DNA from: Lachnospiraceae bacterium
GTDB taxonomy: Bacteria; Bacillota; Clostridia; Lachnospirales; Lachnospiraceae
Length of the DNA stretch: 7,948 nucleotides
Reading direction: 5' to 3'
NCBI GenBank assembly: GCA_024691145.1
Contig: JAILNW010000208.1
Span: 1-7,948, forward strand
Position 1 is the first letter of the stretch; each line of letters starts with the position of its first letter. The notes below the pieces were generated by a model. The model was not told where the DNA came from. It made no database searches and saw only the letters and a list, made by a program, of their open reading frames with translations. Below are positions 1 to 5,149 of this stretch, piece after piece. The translations under genes and the position numbers were made by a program.

Positions 1-1
1 T

Positions 2-643
2 ATAGACCTTGTGACAACATTTTCAGAAAGCCAGTCATCAGCAGGTTTATGGGGGCTTTTGTTAAATGCAGGATATGTAACAATTGAAAAGAAGATAAAG
101 TTTAACAGATTTAAACTTAGAATACCTAATGAAGAGGTAAAGTCAGAATTTCAGAAGATAGTGGCCGAATACATAAGGGTTAATGAAAATGCACTTGAAG
201 AATTATTTGAAGCCTTAAATGAAAAGAATATAGATGAATTTATAAGGATATATGAAGACATAATATGTAATTGCACATCAAGTTTTGATGCTGCGGATAA
301 AGAAAATTCATATCACATGCTGATGCTGGGAATGAGCATATATCTTGAGCCTAGATTCAATGTAGAGTCAAACAGGGAAAGAGGTAAAGGCAGGTCCGAT
401 ATATTTATATATGCAAAACATGAAGGTGACCTTAATGTAATAATAGAGTTTAAGTATGAGAAAAAGAAAGAAAAGAATGATAATAAGCTATTAACAGAAA
501 AAGCCAAGGAGGCATTAAAACAGATAAAAGACAATAAGTATTACAGCGACATGAATGGAGAAGTGCTTATTCTAGGTATTGCACATAATGTAAAAAATGT
601 GGTAATATTACATGAGTTTGTACAGAACGAAAGCAAATTCTAG
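2..643 (+). CDS. PD-(D/E)XK nuclease-like protein of the AAA-ATPase-like family, 3' part only
   Basis: This is the C-terminal 213 residues of a gene that begins before the window. The frame is open back to base 2, and the text resembles the middle of AAA-ATPase-like (PF09820) proteins passing into the PF08011 (DUF1703) domain, so the GTG at 11 is not taken as a start. Early landmarks are the LWGLLLNAGYVTI block and the IPNEEVKSEF block typical of the family. The nuclease-fold core is visible as the Asp in GRSDIFIY (about residue 133 from base 2) followed by IIEFK (Glu149, Lys151), which forms the D...ExK active-site pattern. The end, with LILGIAHNVKNV, is a normal family C-terminus. Family members are often multicopy in Lachnospiraceae and Bacteroidetes, and their biological role is not established. 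Nuclease activity is inferred from the motif alone. A decayed second copy follows at 672. Confidence 0.85.
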   Translation: MDLVTTFSESQSSAGLWGLLLNAGYVTIEKKIKFNRFKLRIPNEEVKSEFQKIVAEYIRVNENALEELFEALNEKNIDEFIRIYEDIICNCTSSFDAADKENSYHMLMLGMSIYLEPRFNVESNRERGKGRSDIFIYAKHEGDLNVIIEFKYEKKKEKNDNKLLTEKAKEALKQIKDNKYYSDMNGEVLILGIAHNVKNVVILHEFVQNESKF

Positions 644-671
644 AAGGCATCATGGAAGGCAGGTTGGTTTT

Positions 672-817
672 GTGAAGAAGAAAGTTATATTAGGAAGAGA
701 CGATTATCGAAAGCTTATTGAAACTAATGGCTATTATGTAGATAAGACTTTGTTGGTATAACACAGGATTCTAAAGCTATATTTGAGGGACAAAAGATAA
801 TGCAGATAGCCTTATAG
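672..817 (+). pseudogene. Remnant of a second AAA-ATPase-like (PF09820) gene start
   Basis: A GTG at 672 opens a 29-codon reading frame (stop 759-761) that reads like the N-terminus of the AAA-ATPase-like family: LGRDDYRKLIETNGYYVDKTLLV, where family members have a similar 'F/Y-x-x-L-x-x-x-x-x-Y-Y-V-D-K-T' block. Immediately after it, in another frame (761-817), comes QDSKAIFEGQKIMQIAL. This resembles the family segment 'D-S-x-x-L-F-x-G-L-x-I' that normally lies some tens of residues further on, beyond the Walker A loop. The text is therefore broken by a frameshift plus an internal deletion that removed the P-loop, and all downstream domains are absent. It lies 28 bases after the stop of the related gene, which suggests a tandem family member that decayed. 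The family match is from memory of its consensus, not a search. Confidence 0.6.
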
Positions 818-1002
818 TTGCTTTAAAAAATCAATTACGTTATGAATATTTAAGACAGAGTATGAACATTCAAGATACAAGCAAAATCTCTGAAGATTTG
901 TATAATATATTTATGCAGTACAAAGAAATATTAGTTGATGTGTTTTTAATTTATTATGAGGTGATTTTATGGAAAAAAAGAAGAAGATATATTTATTTAT
1001 AA
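787..1002 (+). other. Coding-like ORF fragment of unknown origin
   Basis: An open frame with no good start codon runs from just after a stop at 784-786 to a stop at 1000-1002. Its middle part (about 796-945) looks protein-like: it is rich in charged and amphipathic residues (DSLIVALKNQLRYEYLRQ, then ISEDLYNIFMQYKEILVDVF), as expected for two or three helices. The first in-frame ATG is at 862 and has no convincing ribosome binding site. The last 11 codons overlap the start of the small gene at 969 in another frame. I do not recognise the family. It may be the tail of a gene truncated by the rearrangement that damaged the neighbouring ATPase remnant, or a chance ORF in AT-rich DNA. Confidence 0.2.
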
Positions 1003-1157
1003 CAATTTGTGGGGGGATAGGAGCTATTGCAAGTGGAATAAATGCTATAGTTACTGCGAATAAGTTTATCAGGCTAACATTTATAACTTCCATTATCTTG
1101 TATATAATAGCGGTAACATGCTTTTATATAGATTATAAAAATAGTTTAAAAAAATAA
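969..1157 (+). CDS. Small two-helix membrane protein, 62 aa
   Basis: A hypothetical protein. ATG at 969 is preceded by GAGGTG at 959-964, a plausible ribosome binding site 4-5 bases upstream. After a basic start (MEKKKK) there are two hydrophobic stretches, about residues 7-28 and 34-53, separated by a short polar turn (TANKFIR), and the C-terminus is lysine-rich (YKNSLKK). By the positive-inside rule both ends would face the cytoplasm. It has the same size class and hairpin topology as the 56-aa protein at 1384, although I cannot align them convincingly. No family recognised. It sits at the head of a run of three tiny hydrophobic ORFs and has no clear promoter of its own. Confidence 0.5.
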   Translation: MEKKKKIYLFITICGGIGAIASGINAIVTANKFIRLTFITSIILYIIAVTCFYIDYKNSLKK

Positions 1158-1202
1158 GTTGAGGTCAATTTAATTTATACTATATATAATTAATGATGAG
1201 AT

Positions 1203-1289
1203 ATGAAAATATTAATGTATTTATTGTGTGCAATTGTAGTAGTAATGTCGTTTGTAGTTGTTTATGCAACGGTAAAAGAAAAAGAATGA
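1203..1289 (+). CDS. Putative single-helix membrane peptide, 28 aa
   Basis: A 28-codon ORF starts at ATG 1203 and ends in TGA. The peptide is MKILMYLLCAIVVVMSFVVVY followed by a charged tail (ATVKEKE), so almost all of it would be one membrane-spanning helix with a short hydrophilic end. The upstream GATGAG lies close to the ATG and is only a weak ribosome binding site. A TATAAT-like box sits at 1185-1190 without a well-placed -35. Hydrophobic peptides of this size include type I toxin-like peptides, small membrane-complex subunits and chance ORFs, and the sequence does not decide between them. It is supported mainly by position between two similar small ORFs and by the bias toward hydrophobic codons. 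Confidence 0.3.
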   Translation: MKILMYLLCAIVVVMSFVVVYATVKEKE

Positions 1290-1306
1290 GTAATACAATT
1301 TTTTAG

Positions 1307-1335
1307 TTGACAAACCCCGATAATTAGTTTATTAT
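1307..1335 (+). promoter_or_regulatory. SigA-type promoter for the 56-aa gene
   Basis: A perfect -35 box TTGACA (1307-1312) and a -10 box TATTAT (1330-1335) are separated by exactly 17 bases. Transcription would start near 1342, giving a leader of about 40 bases before the ATG at 1384. A second TTGACA at 1338-1343, with TTTTAT at 1361-1366 (also 17 bases apart), lies just downstream, but its start site would fall in the ribosome binding site, so the upstream pair is preferred. Confidence 0.6.
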
Positions 1336-1383
1336 TATTGACAGGTGATGTTTTAGGATTTTTTATCAGACAAGGAGAAAAAT

Positions 1384-1554
1384 ATGGTTAGAAAATTATT
1401 GACAATAGTTGGTTTTATAGATGCATTAGCAATAATTGTGATTAGCGTTTTGCAGCTGACTGGTAGATGTAAATTTACAAATTTGGGTTTGATATTACTT
1501 ACGATTTTGGGCGCAGTTTCTTGTGCTAGAAAAGCAATAGATTCAAGAAAATAA
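1384..1554 (+). CDS. Small two-helix membrane protein, 56 aa
   Basis: A hypothetical protein with strong expression signals: AAGGAG (1372-1377) six bases before ATG 1384, a near-consensus promoter at 1307-1335, and a hairpin terminator starting at its stop codon. The protein has a basic start (MVRK), a hydrophobic stretch at about residues 5-25, a polar turn (TGRCKF), a second hydrophobic stretch at about 32-48, and a basic tail (ARKAIDSRK). It is therefore probably a helical hairpin with both ends in the cytoplasm. Two cysteines (in GRCK and VSCA) flank the second helix. No family recognised and no function assigned. It appears to be its own transcription unit, converging on the amylase gene. 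Confidence 0.6.
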   Translation: MVRKLLTIVGFIDALAIIVISVLQLTGRCKFTNLGLILLTILGAVSCARKAIDSRK

Positions 1555-1584
1555 GAAAGACTCCTGTAAAAGGGAGTCTTTCTT
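1553..1584. terminator. Bidirectional rho-independent terminator between convergent genes
   Basis: A perfect 12-bp stem pairs 1553-1564 with 1573-1584 around an 8-base loop. On the plus strand it is followed by GTTTTG. On the minus strand the following bases read ATTTTCTTG. It starts within the TAA stop of the 56-aa gene and lies 33 bases beyond the amylase stop, so it can end both transcripts. Confidence 0.8.
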
Positions 1585-1617
1585 GTTTTGAAAATGCGTT
1601 TATTATCATTAATTTTA

Positions 1618-3849
1618 TCAAGGCTTTCCAGCACTTACAGAACCATTAACAACCTTATAGTCTCCAGTGCCTACCGTGTAATTTGCACCGTTCTTGCTGT
1701 CCCAGGAACCGCTTCCGTTGTTAAAGCATACTGTTGCCTGCTTTGCACTTCCTAAGTCTAATGTAATTTTATAATACTTTCCACTGTATAAACTCATTTT
1801 AGAACCAGGAACTGTTGTCCACTTTCCACCTGAAGGACAGTAGTGAATATAAACATTTTTCCATGAATTCCTATTATAATAATATACTGTAACTTTATTA
1901 GATGTTGTAGTAGTTGTGCTTGACGATGATGATGTTAATGTTGGTGCCTGATTAGTAACCTTGTTATTTTGAATTGTAGCACTTCCAGTTCCAACAGAGT
2001 AGTTTGAACCATTGTTGCTGTCCCATGTTCCACTACCATTATTGAAACATACTGTTGCGCCAGTTGCACTTCCAAGGTTTATTTTGTAGTAGTAGTAACC
2101 ACTTCCTGCTGAAGTCATCTTGACACCAGGAGCTGTAGTCCAGCTTCCGTTCTTTGGGCAGTAGTGAATGTAAACGTTACTCCAGTTCTTTGAGTTGTAA
2201 TAGTAAACTGTTACGCTGTTGTTTCCACTAGGTGCCTGAGTTACAGCAGTTCCACCACCTGATGAAGAAGATGAAGACTGGTAAACCCAGATAGAATGTG
2301 AACCGCCATTTACTGAGAATGTTGCATATCCATTGCTTCCTATAGTAACCTTTGAAGAAATATTACCTGTGATATCATACCAAACTTCTCCGGCGTGTTT
2401 TGTACCAACATACATTGACTTAGAGCCACCAGCTCCATCTGTAATAAGGGCTGCAAGTCCTGAATGTGAATGAGAAGAATCACCTTCTCTTGTCCAACCG
2501 ATAATGTTTGCGTTATCAAGGTAATCATGCTGAGTTCCATATGCATAATTCTTTCTTGCAAGTAAGATTTTGTTTATAACATTTTTGTATGATGAAATTT
2601 TACCATCTGATGTTCCATAATAATCTCCATAGAATACACATGGATAACCACTTTCTCTTGTTAAGATTGCTGTGTAAGCAAGAGGTTTGAACCAGCCTGC
2701 AACTGTTGATTCAAGTGACTGTCCTGGCTGTGAATCGTGGTTATCAACAAATGTTACTGCAAGTGTAGGAGACTGTTTTACAAGTGTATTATTAAATAAA
2801 TTTCTCATATCATAATTTCCTGAAGAGTTAGCAGCTGTCTGGAAATTATAGTGAAGAGGTACGTCAAAAAGTGAAGTTTTTCCGCCTGTTGCTGAAAGAT
2901 AAGTATTAAGTCTGCTTAAATCCTGAGTCCAGTACTCACCAACTGAGAAAAGGTCTTTTCCTGTGCTGCTTCTTACTGATGATAACCAGTCACTGTAGAA
3001 TGAGAACTTAATATGCTTAACAGCATCAAGTCTGAAACCATCAAGGTTAGCAGTGTTAACATACCATTTACCCCAAGATTTAAGTTCATTTACAACTGCT
3101 GTATTATCAAAGTCTATATCTGCATACATAAGGTAATCATAATTGCCATTTTCTCCGTCAACCTGCCAGTCCCAGCCTTTATTTGCAAATCTGAAAACGC
3201 CCTTTGTTTTTCCTTTGTCGTCCCAGTCAACGCCATCAAAACAGCTTGCATCCCATGTAAAAGTAGAATATTTTCCATTTCTTCCTGGGAAGGTAAATAC
3301 ACACCATGCTGATATATCATAAGCTCCTGATTGGTTGTAAGATCTGCTGTTATCATAAACTTTATATGCACTTACTGTCTGAGTTGAATCTGCGCCACCC
3401 TTATGATTAAGTACGATATCTGCATATGCCTGAATGTTGTTTTTGTGTAATGTTGAAATTAATGATGTATACTGTGCCTTTGTACCATACTTTGTTCTTG
3501 TTGTACCTTTCTGATTGAATTCTCCTAAGTCATACAAATCGTAAACACCATAACCTACATCATTAGTACCTGCGTCACCTTTATATGCAGGTGGCAGCCA
3601 GAATGCTGTAATACCTGCCTGCGAAAGACTTGGTGCCTGGCTTGCAAGTGTTGTCCAGTGAGTACCTTTATTAGTTGTACCCCATTCAAATGCCTGCATC
3701 ATAACTCCATTTGATACTGAAGAAGATGCTGCTTTTGATTTTTTATCATCATTTGACATTACGGAAATAGCAACGATAGTAATTGATGCTATGAATAATA
3801 CGACAATAGCTCCTTTTAATAATTTCCTGGATTTTTTTTGTCTGCTCAT
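1618..3849 (-). CDS. Secreted alpha-amylase (GH13_5-like) with two C-terminal starch-binding modules
   Basis: An endo-acting alpha-1,4-glucanase that cleaves starch outside the cell. The 743-aa product has a basic N-terminus and a hydrophobic segment (about residues 14-31), either a signal peptide or an uncleaved anchor; a V-M-S site follows but is not decisive. The GH13 domain (about 47-524) is very close to Bacillus licheniformis liquefying amylase. Region I is DIVLNH (144-149), region V LMYADIDF (240-247), region II GFRLDAVKH (271-279), region III SVGEYW (302-307) and region IV FVDNHD (367-372). Catalytic residues are Asp275 (nucleophile), Glu305 (acid/base) and Asp372, spaced exactly as Asp231/Glu261/Asp328 in the Bacillus enzyme. 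Ser/Gly- and Ser/Thr-rich linkers separate two CBM25/26-like modules. No LPXTG or SLH anchor is present. ATG 3849 is chosen over TTG 3855 on ribosome-site spacing. The gene is monocistronic. Confidence 0.95.
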   Translation of the reverse strand: MSRQKKSRKLLKGAIVVLFIASITIVAISVMSNDDKKSKAASSSVSNGVMMQAFEWGTTNKGTHWTTLASQAPSLSQAGITAFWLPPAYKGDAGTNDVGYGVYDLYDLGEFNQKGTTRTKYGTKAQYTSLISTLHKNNIQAYADIVLNHKGGADSTQTVSAYKVYDNSRSYNQSGAYDISAWCVFTFPGRNGKYSTFTWDASCFDGVDWDDKGKTKGVFRFANKGWDWQVDGENGNYDYLMYADIDFDNTAVVNELKSWGKWYVNTANLDGFRLDAVKHIKFSFYSDWLSSVRSSTGKDLFSVGEYWTQDLSRLNTYLSATGGKTSLFDVPLHYNFQTAANSSGNYDMRNLFNNTLVKQSPTLAVTFVDNHDSQPGQSLESTVAGWFKPLAYTAILTRESGYPCVFYGDYYGTSDGKISSYKNVINKILLARKNYAYGTQHDYLDNANIIGWTREGDSSHSHSGLAALITDGAGGSKSMYVGTKHAGEVWYDITGNISSKVTIGSNGYATFSVNGGSHSIWVYQSSSSSSGGGTAVTQAPSGNNSVTVYYYNSKNWSNVYIHYCPKNGSWTTAPGVKMTSAGSGYYYYKINLGSATGATVCFNNGSGTWDSNNGSNYSVGTGSATIQNNKVTNQAPTLTSSSSSTTTTTSNKVTVYYYNRNSWKNVYIHYCPSGGKWTTVPGSKMSLYSGKYYKITLDLGSAKQATVCFNNGSGSWDSKNGANYTVGTGDYKVVNGSVSAGKP
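1636..2217 (-). repeat. Tandem starch-binding modules (CBM25/CBM26-like) within the amylase
   Basis: Two homologous modules of about 87 residues each occupy amylase residues 545-631 (bases 1957-2217) and 652-738 (1636-1896). Both follow the plan VTVYYYN-x-x-x-W-x-NVYIHYCP, then WTT-x-PG-x-KM, YYKI-x-L-x-LGSA, ATVCFNNGSG-x-WDS-x-NG-x-NY, and end in VGTG. The aromatic and WD/NNG pattern is that of starch-binding families 25 and 26; I lean to CBM26 but cannot separate them by eye. Each module carries two cysteines (Cys564/Cys601 and Cys671/Cys708) at matching places. The copies differ at many positions, so the duplication is not recent. Confidence 0.8.
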
Positions 3850-3858
3850 GTACAAATT

Positions 3859-3865
3859 CCTCCTT
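3859..3865 (-). promoter_or_regulatory. Ribosome binding site that fixes the amylase start
   Basis: The minus strand reads AAGGAGG here. It lies 9 bases before ATG 3849 but only 3 bases before the in-frame TTG at 3855, so the ATG (protein MSRQKKSRK...) is the likely start. Confidence 0.8.
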
Positions 3866-3912
3866 AAACAATCAATTATTAACTATGAGGATCATAACTA
3901 GCAGTAATCTTT

Positions 3913-3933
3913 ATGTTAATCTAATTATAACAT
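3913..3933. promoter_or_regulatory. Inverted repeat over the amylase -10/start site, possible operator
   Basis: ATGTTA (3913-3918) and TAACAT (3928-3933) form 6-bp arms around 9 bases. The repeat covers the -10 box and the predicted start of amylase transcription, the place where a repressor would act. Arms this short in AT-rich DNA can arise by chance. Confidence 0.3.
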
Positions 3934-3952
3934 TGTATTAATATACATACAA
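3924..3952 (-). promoter_or_regulatory. Amylase promoter
   Basis: On the minus strand, TTGTAT (3952-3947) and a perfect TATAAT (3929-3924) are 17 bases apart, with TG one base upstream of the -10 (extended -10). Transcription would start near 3917, leaving a leader of about 70 bases. The box pair matches the opposite promoter at 4132-4160 almost exactly. No CG dinucleotide occurs between 3866 and 4213, so there is no canonical CcpA cre site here. Confidence 0.65.
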
Positions 3953-3969
3953 TCAATTTTTACATAAAA

Positions 3970-3985
3970 GTTACAATTTAGTAAC
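3970..3985. promoter_or_regulatory. Inverted repeat GTTAC-N6-GTAAC upstream of the amylase promoter
   Basis: GTTAC (3970-3974) and GTAAC (3981-3985) form a short dyad 18 bases upstream of the amylase -35 box. The position would suit an activator site for the amylase gene. The arms share the TTA/TAA core of the dyad at 3913-3933, but they are only 5 bp long. Confidence 0.25.
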
Positions 3986-3991
3986 ATATTA

Positions 3992-4009
3992 TAATAAATG
4001 TAATAAATG
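3992..4009. repeat. Tandem repeat of 9 bases, two copies
   Basis: TAATAAATG occurs twice head-to-tail (3992-4000 and 4001-4009) in the divergent intergenic region, next to a TATAAT-like box at 3990-3995. It may be simple-sequence slippage in AT-rich DNA. A looser direct repeat of CTATTTT follows at 4014-4020 and 4029-4035. Confidence 0.4.
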
Positions 4010-4105
4010 TTGGCTATTTTGTACAGGACTATTTTACTAATGGTTTCCTTTAGGTGTCCATGGCAGCACTCAGTTTCCATTAATTGGTTACTGGGTGTTT
4101 TTTTT
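3996..4105 (+). ncRNA. Candidate short RNA or attenuated leader ending at the 4067-4105 terminator
   Basis: The plus-strand terminator at 4067-4105 has no plus-strand gene upstream of it within the intergenic region, so any RNA it stops must begin between about 3930 and 4060. A TATAAT at 3990-3995 could serve as a -10 box, but no well-spaced -35 accompanies it, so the 5' end given here is only a guess. Within the segment, TAATGG (4038-4043) can pair with CCATTA (4077-4082) in the terminator's inner stem, which would compete with terminator folding. I recognise no known riboswitch or T-box core. It could be a free small RNA or a regulated leader of the ABC operon. Confidence 0.25.
4067..4105 (+). 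terminator. Rho-independent terminator pointing plus, upstream of the ABC operon
   Basis: CACTCAGT (4067-4074) pairs with ACTGGGTG (4090-4097), including one G-U pair. An inner CCA/TGG helix lies beyond a 2x2 mismatch, with a TTAAT loop. Eight T residues follow directly (4098-4105). The minus strand has no T-run on its exit side, so the signal acts on plus-strand RNA. It lies about 27 bases upstream of the operon's own -35 box. Confidence 0.7.
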
Positions 4106-4131
4106 CTAATCAAACCTTAATGTTCATTTTA

Positions 4132-4160
4132 TTGTATATAAATGTAAATAGTGTTATAAT
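4132..4160 (+). promoter_or_regulatory. Promoter of the ABC exporter operon
   Basis: TTGTAT (4132-4137) and TATAAT (4155-4160) are 17 bases apart, with an extended -10 TG at 4152-4153. Transcription would start near 4167, giving a leader of about 47 bases. The ribosome binding site AGGAG (4201-4205) lies 8 bases before ATG 4214. Confidence 0.7.
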
Positions 4161-4213
4161 ATTGAAAGAGTAGTTGATACTTAAAAATAAATATTTAAAG
4201 AGGAGAGAGAGTT

Positions 4214-5149
4214 ATGTCTTTAGAAGTAAAGAATTTAGTAAAAAAATACGGAGATAAGACAGTAGTAAATGATCTTAGTTTTACTATGGATAAACCAGGT
4301 GTTTATGCATTACTTGGAACTAATGGAGCAGGAAAGACTACTTCTATAAGATCAATACTTGGAATGCTCGCATTTGAAAGTGGAGAGATTTTGTGGAATG
4401 GGGGAAAATTAGATACTTCAAAAATAAATGTAGGATATCTTGCAGAGGAAAGAGGTTTATATCCTAAGTATACACTTATGGACCAGTTATTATACTTTGC
4501 AAAGTTAAAGGGTGTTTCCAAGGAAGAAGCGAAGAAAAGAATAAAGGACTGGGCTGAAAAGCTACAGGTAACAGAATATATATATCCACCAGCAGTTAAG
4601 GGGAAAAAAGCAAAGGTTAAGAAGGCTGAGGAATTATCAAAGGGTAATCAGCAGAAGATACAGCTTATGGCAGCCCTTATATCGGACCCTGAACTTCTTG
4701 TACTTGATGAACCACTTAGCGGACTTGATCCTGTTAATGCAGATCTCTTTAAGAATATTATAAAAGAAGAGGTTGCAAAAGGAAAGTATATTATAATGTC
4801 AAGTCACCAGATGGCAACAATTGAGGAATTCTGTGAAGACTTAACTATAATTGATAAAGGTAACGTGGTATTACAGGGAAATCTTAATGAGATTAAGAAG
4901 TCATATGGACGAGTTAATCTTTGTGTAAAGGTTGAAGGAGATATAGAAAATCTTATTAAAGAGGCTGACTTAACAGTAGTAAATAAAACTCCAAATGAAT
5001 ATCAGTTAAAAGTAAATAAAGAAGAGGATGCTAAAGTATTGCTTGAAAAAATATTACAGACAAACTTGCCACTTATTAAGTTTGAACTTAGAGAACCTAC
5101 TCTTCATGAGATTTTTGTAGAAAAGGTGGGTAATGTGCATGAAGAATAA
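4214..5149 (+). CDS. ABC exporter ATPase subunit, NatA-type
   Basis: A cytoplasmic ATPase of 311 aa that would power the two permeases encoded next. Motifs in order: Walker A GTNGAGKT (residues 35-42); the Q-loop region YLAEERGLYPK (75-85), where a Glu stands in the Q position as is usual for NatA/YhaQ-type proteins; signature LSKGNQQK (141-148); Walker B LLVLDEP (161-167) with catalytic Glu166; D-loop SGLDP (169-173); and H-loop His198. The roughly 90-residue C-terminal extension, ending with REPTLHEIFVEK, is the DUF4162-like tail of this subfamily. A lysine-rich insert (about 125-138, PPAVKGKKAKVKKA) precedes the signature. NatA pumps Na+ in Bacillus, but close relatives export other things, so the substrate is not assigned. 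The last 11 bases overlap the next gene. Confidence 0.92.
   Translation: MSLEVKNLVKKYGDKTVVNDLSFTMDKPGVYALLGTNGAGKTTSIRSILGMLAFESGEILWNGGKLDTSKINVGYLAEERGLYPKYTLMDQLLYFAKLKGVSKEEAKKRIKDWAEKLQVTEYIYPPAVKGKKAKVKKAEELSKGNQQKIQLMAALISDPELLVLDEPLSGLDPVNADLFKNIIKEEVAKGKYIIMSSHQMATIEEFCEDLTIIDKGNVVLQGNLNEIKKSYGRVNLCVKVEGDIENLIKEADLTVVNKTPNEYQLKVNKEEDAKVLLEKILQTNLPLIKFELREPTLHEIFVEKVGNVHEE

Noticed and set aside
11..13. GTG as a true start for the first gene
   Set aside because: The frame stays open to the window edge and the text there is mid-protein for the family, which should carry an ATPase domain upstream.
1338..1366. Second promoter TTGACA-N17-TTTTAT before the 56-aa gene
   Set aside because: Its start site would fall within the ribosome binding site at 1372-1377, leaving no usable leader; the pair at 1307-1335 explains the gene better.
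3013..3312. Plus-strand ORF of 99 codons inside the amylase gene
   Set aside because: It is antisense to the conserved catalytic domain, has no ribosome site, and its codons mirror the amylase frame.
3853..3855. TTG start for the amylase
   Set aside because: It lies only 3 bases from AAGGAGG; ATG 3849 has a proper 9-base spacing.
3925..4113. Minus-strand ORF of 62 codons in the divergent intergenic region
   Set aside because: It has no ribosome binding site, runs through the terminator hairpin and the amylase promoter, and has no protein-like composition.
3866..4213. Catabolite-repression (cre) site for the amylase
   Set aside because: The region holds no CG dinucleotide, so no canonical cre core is present.
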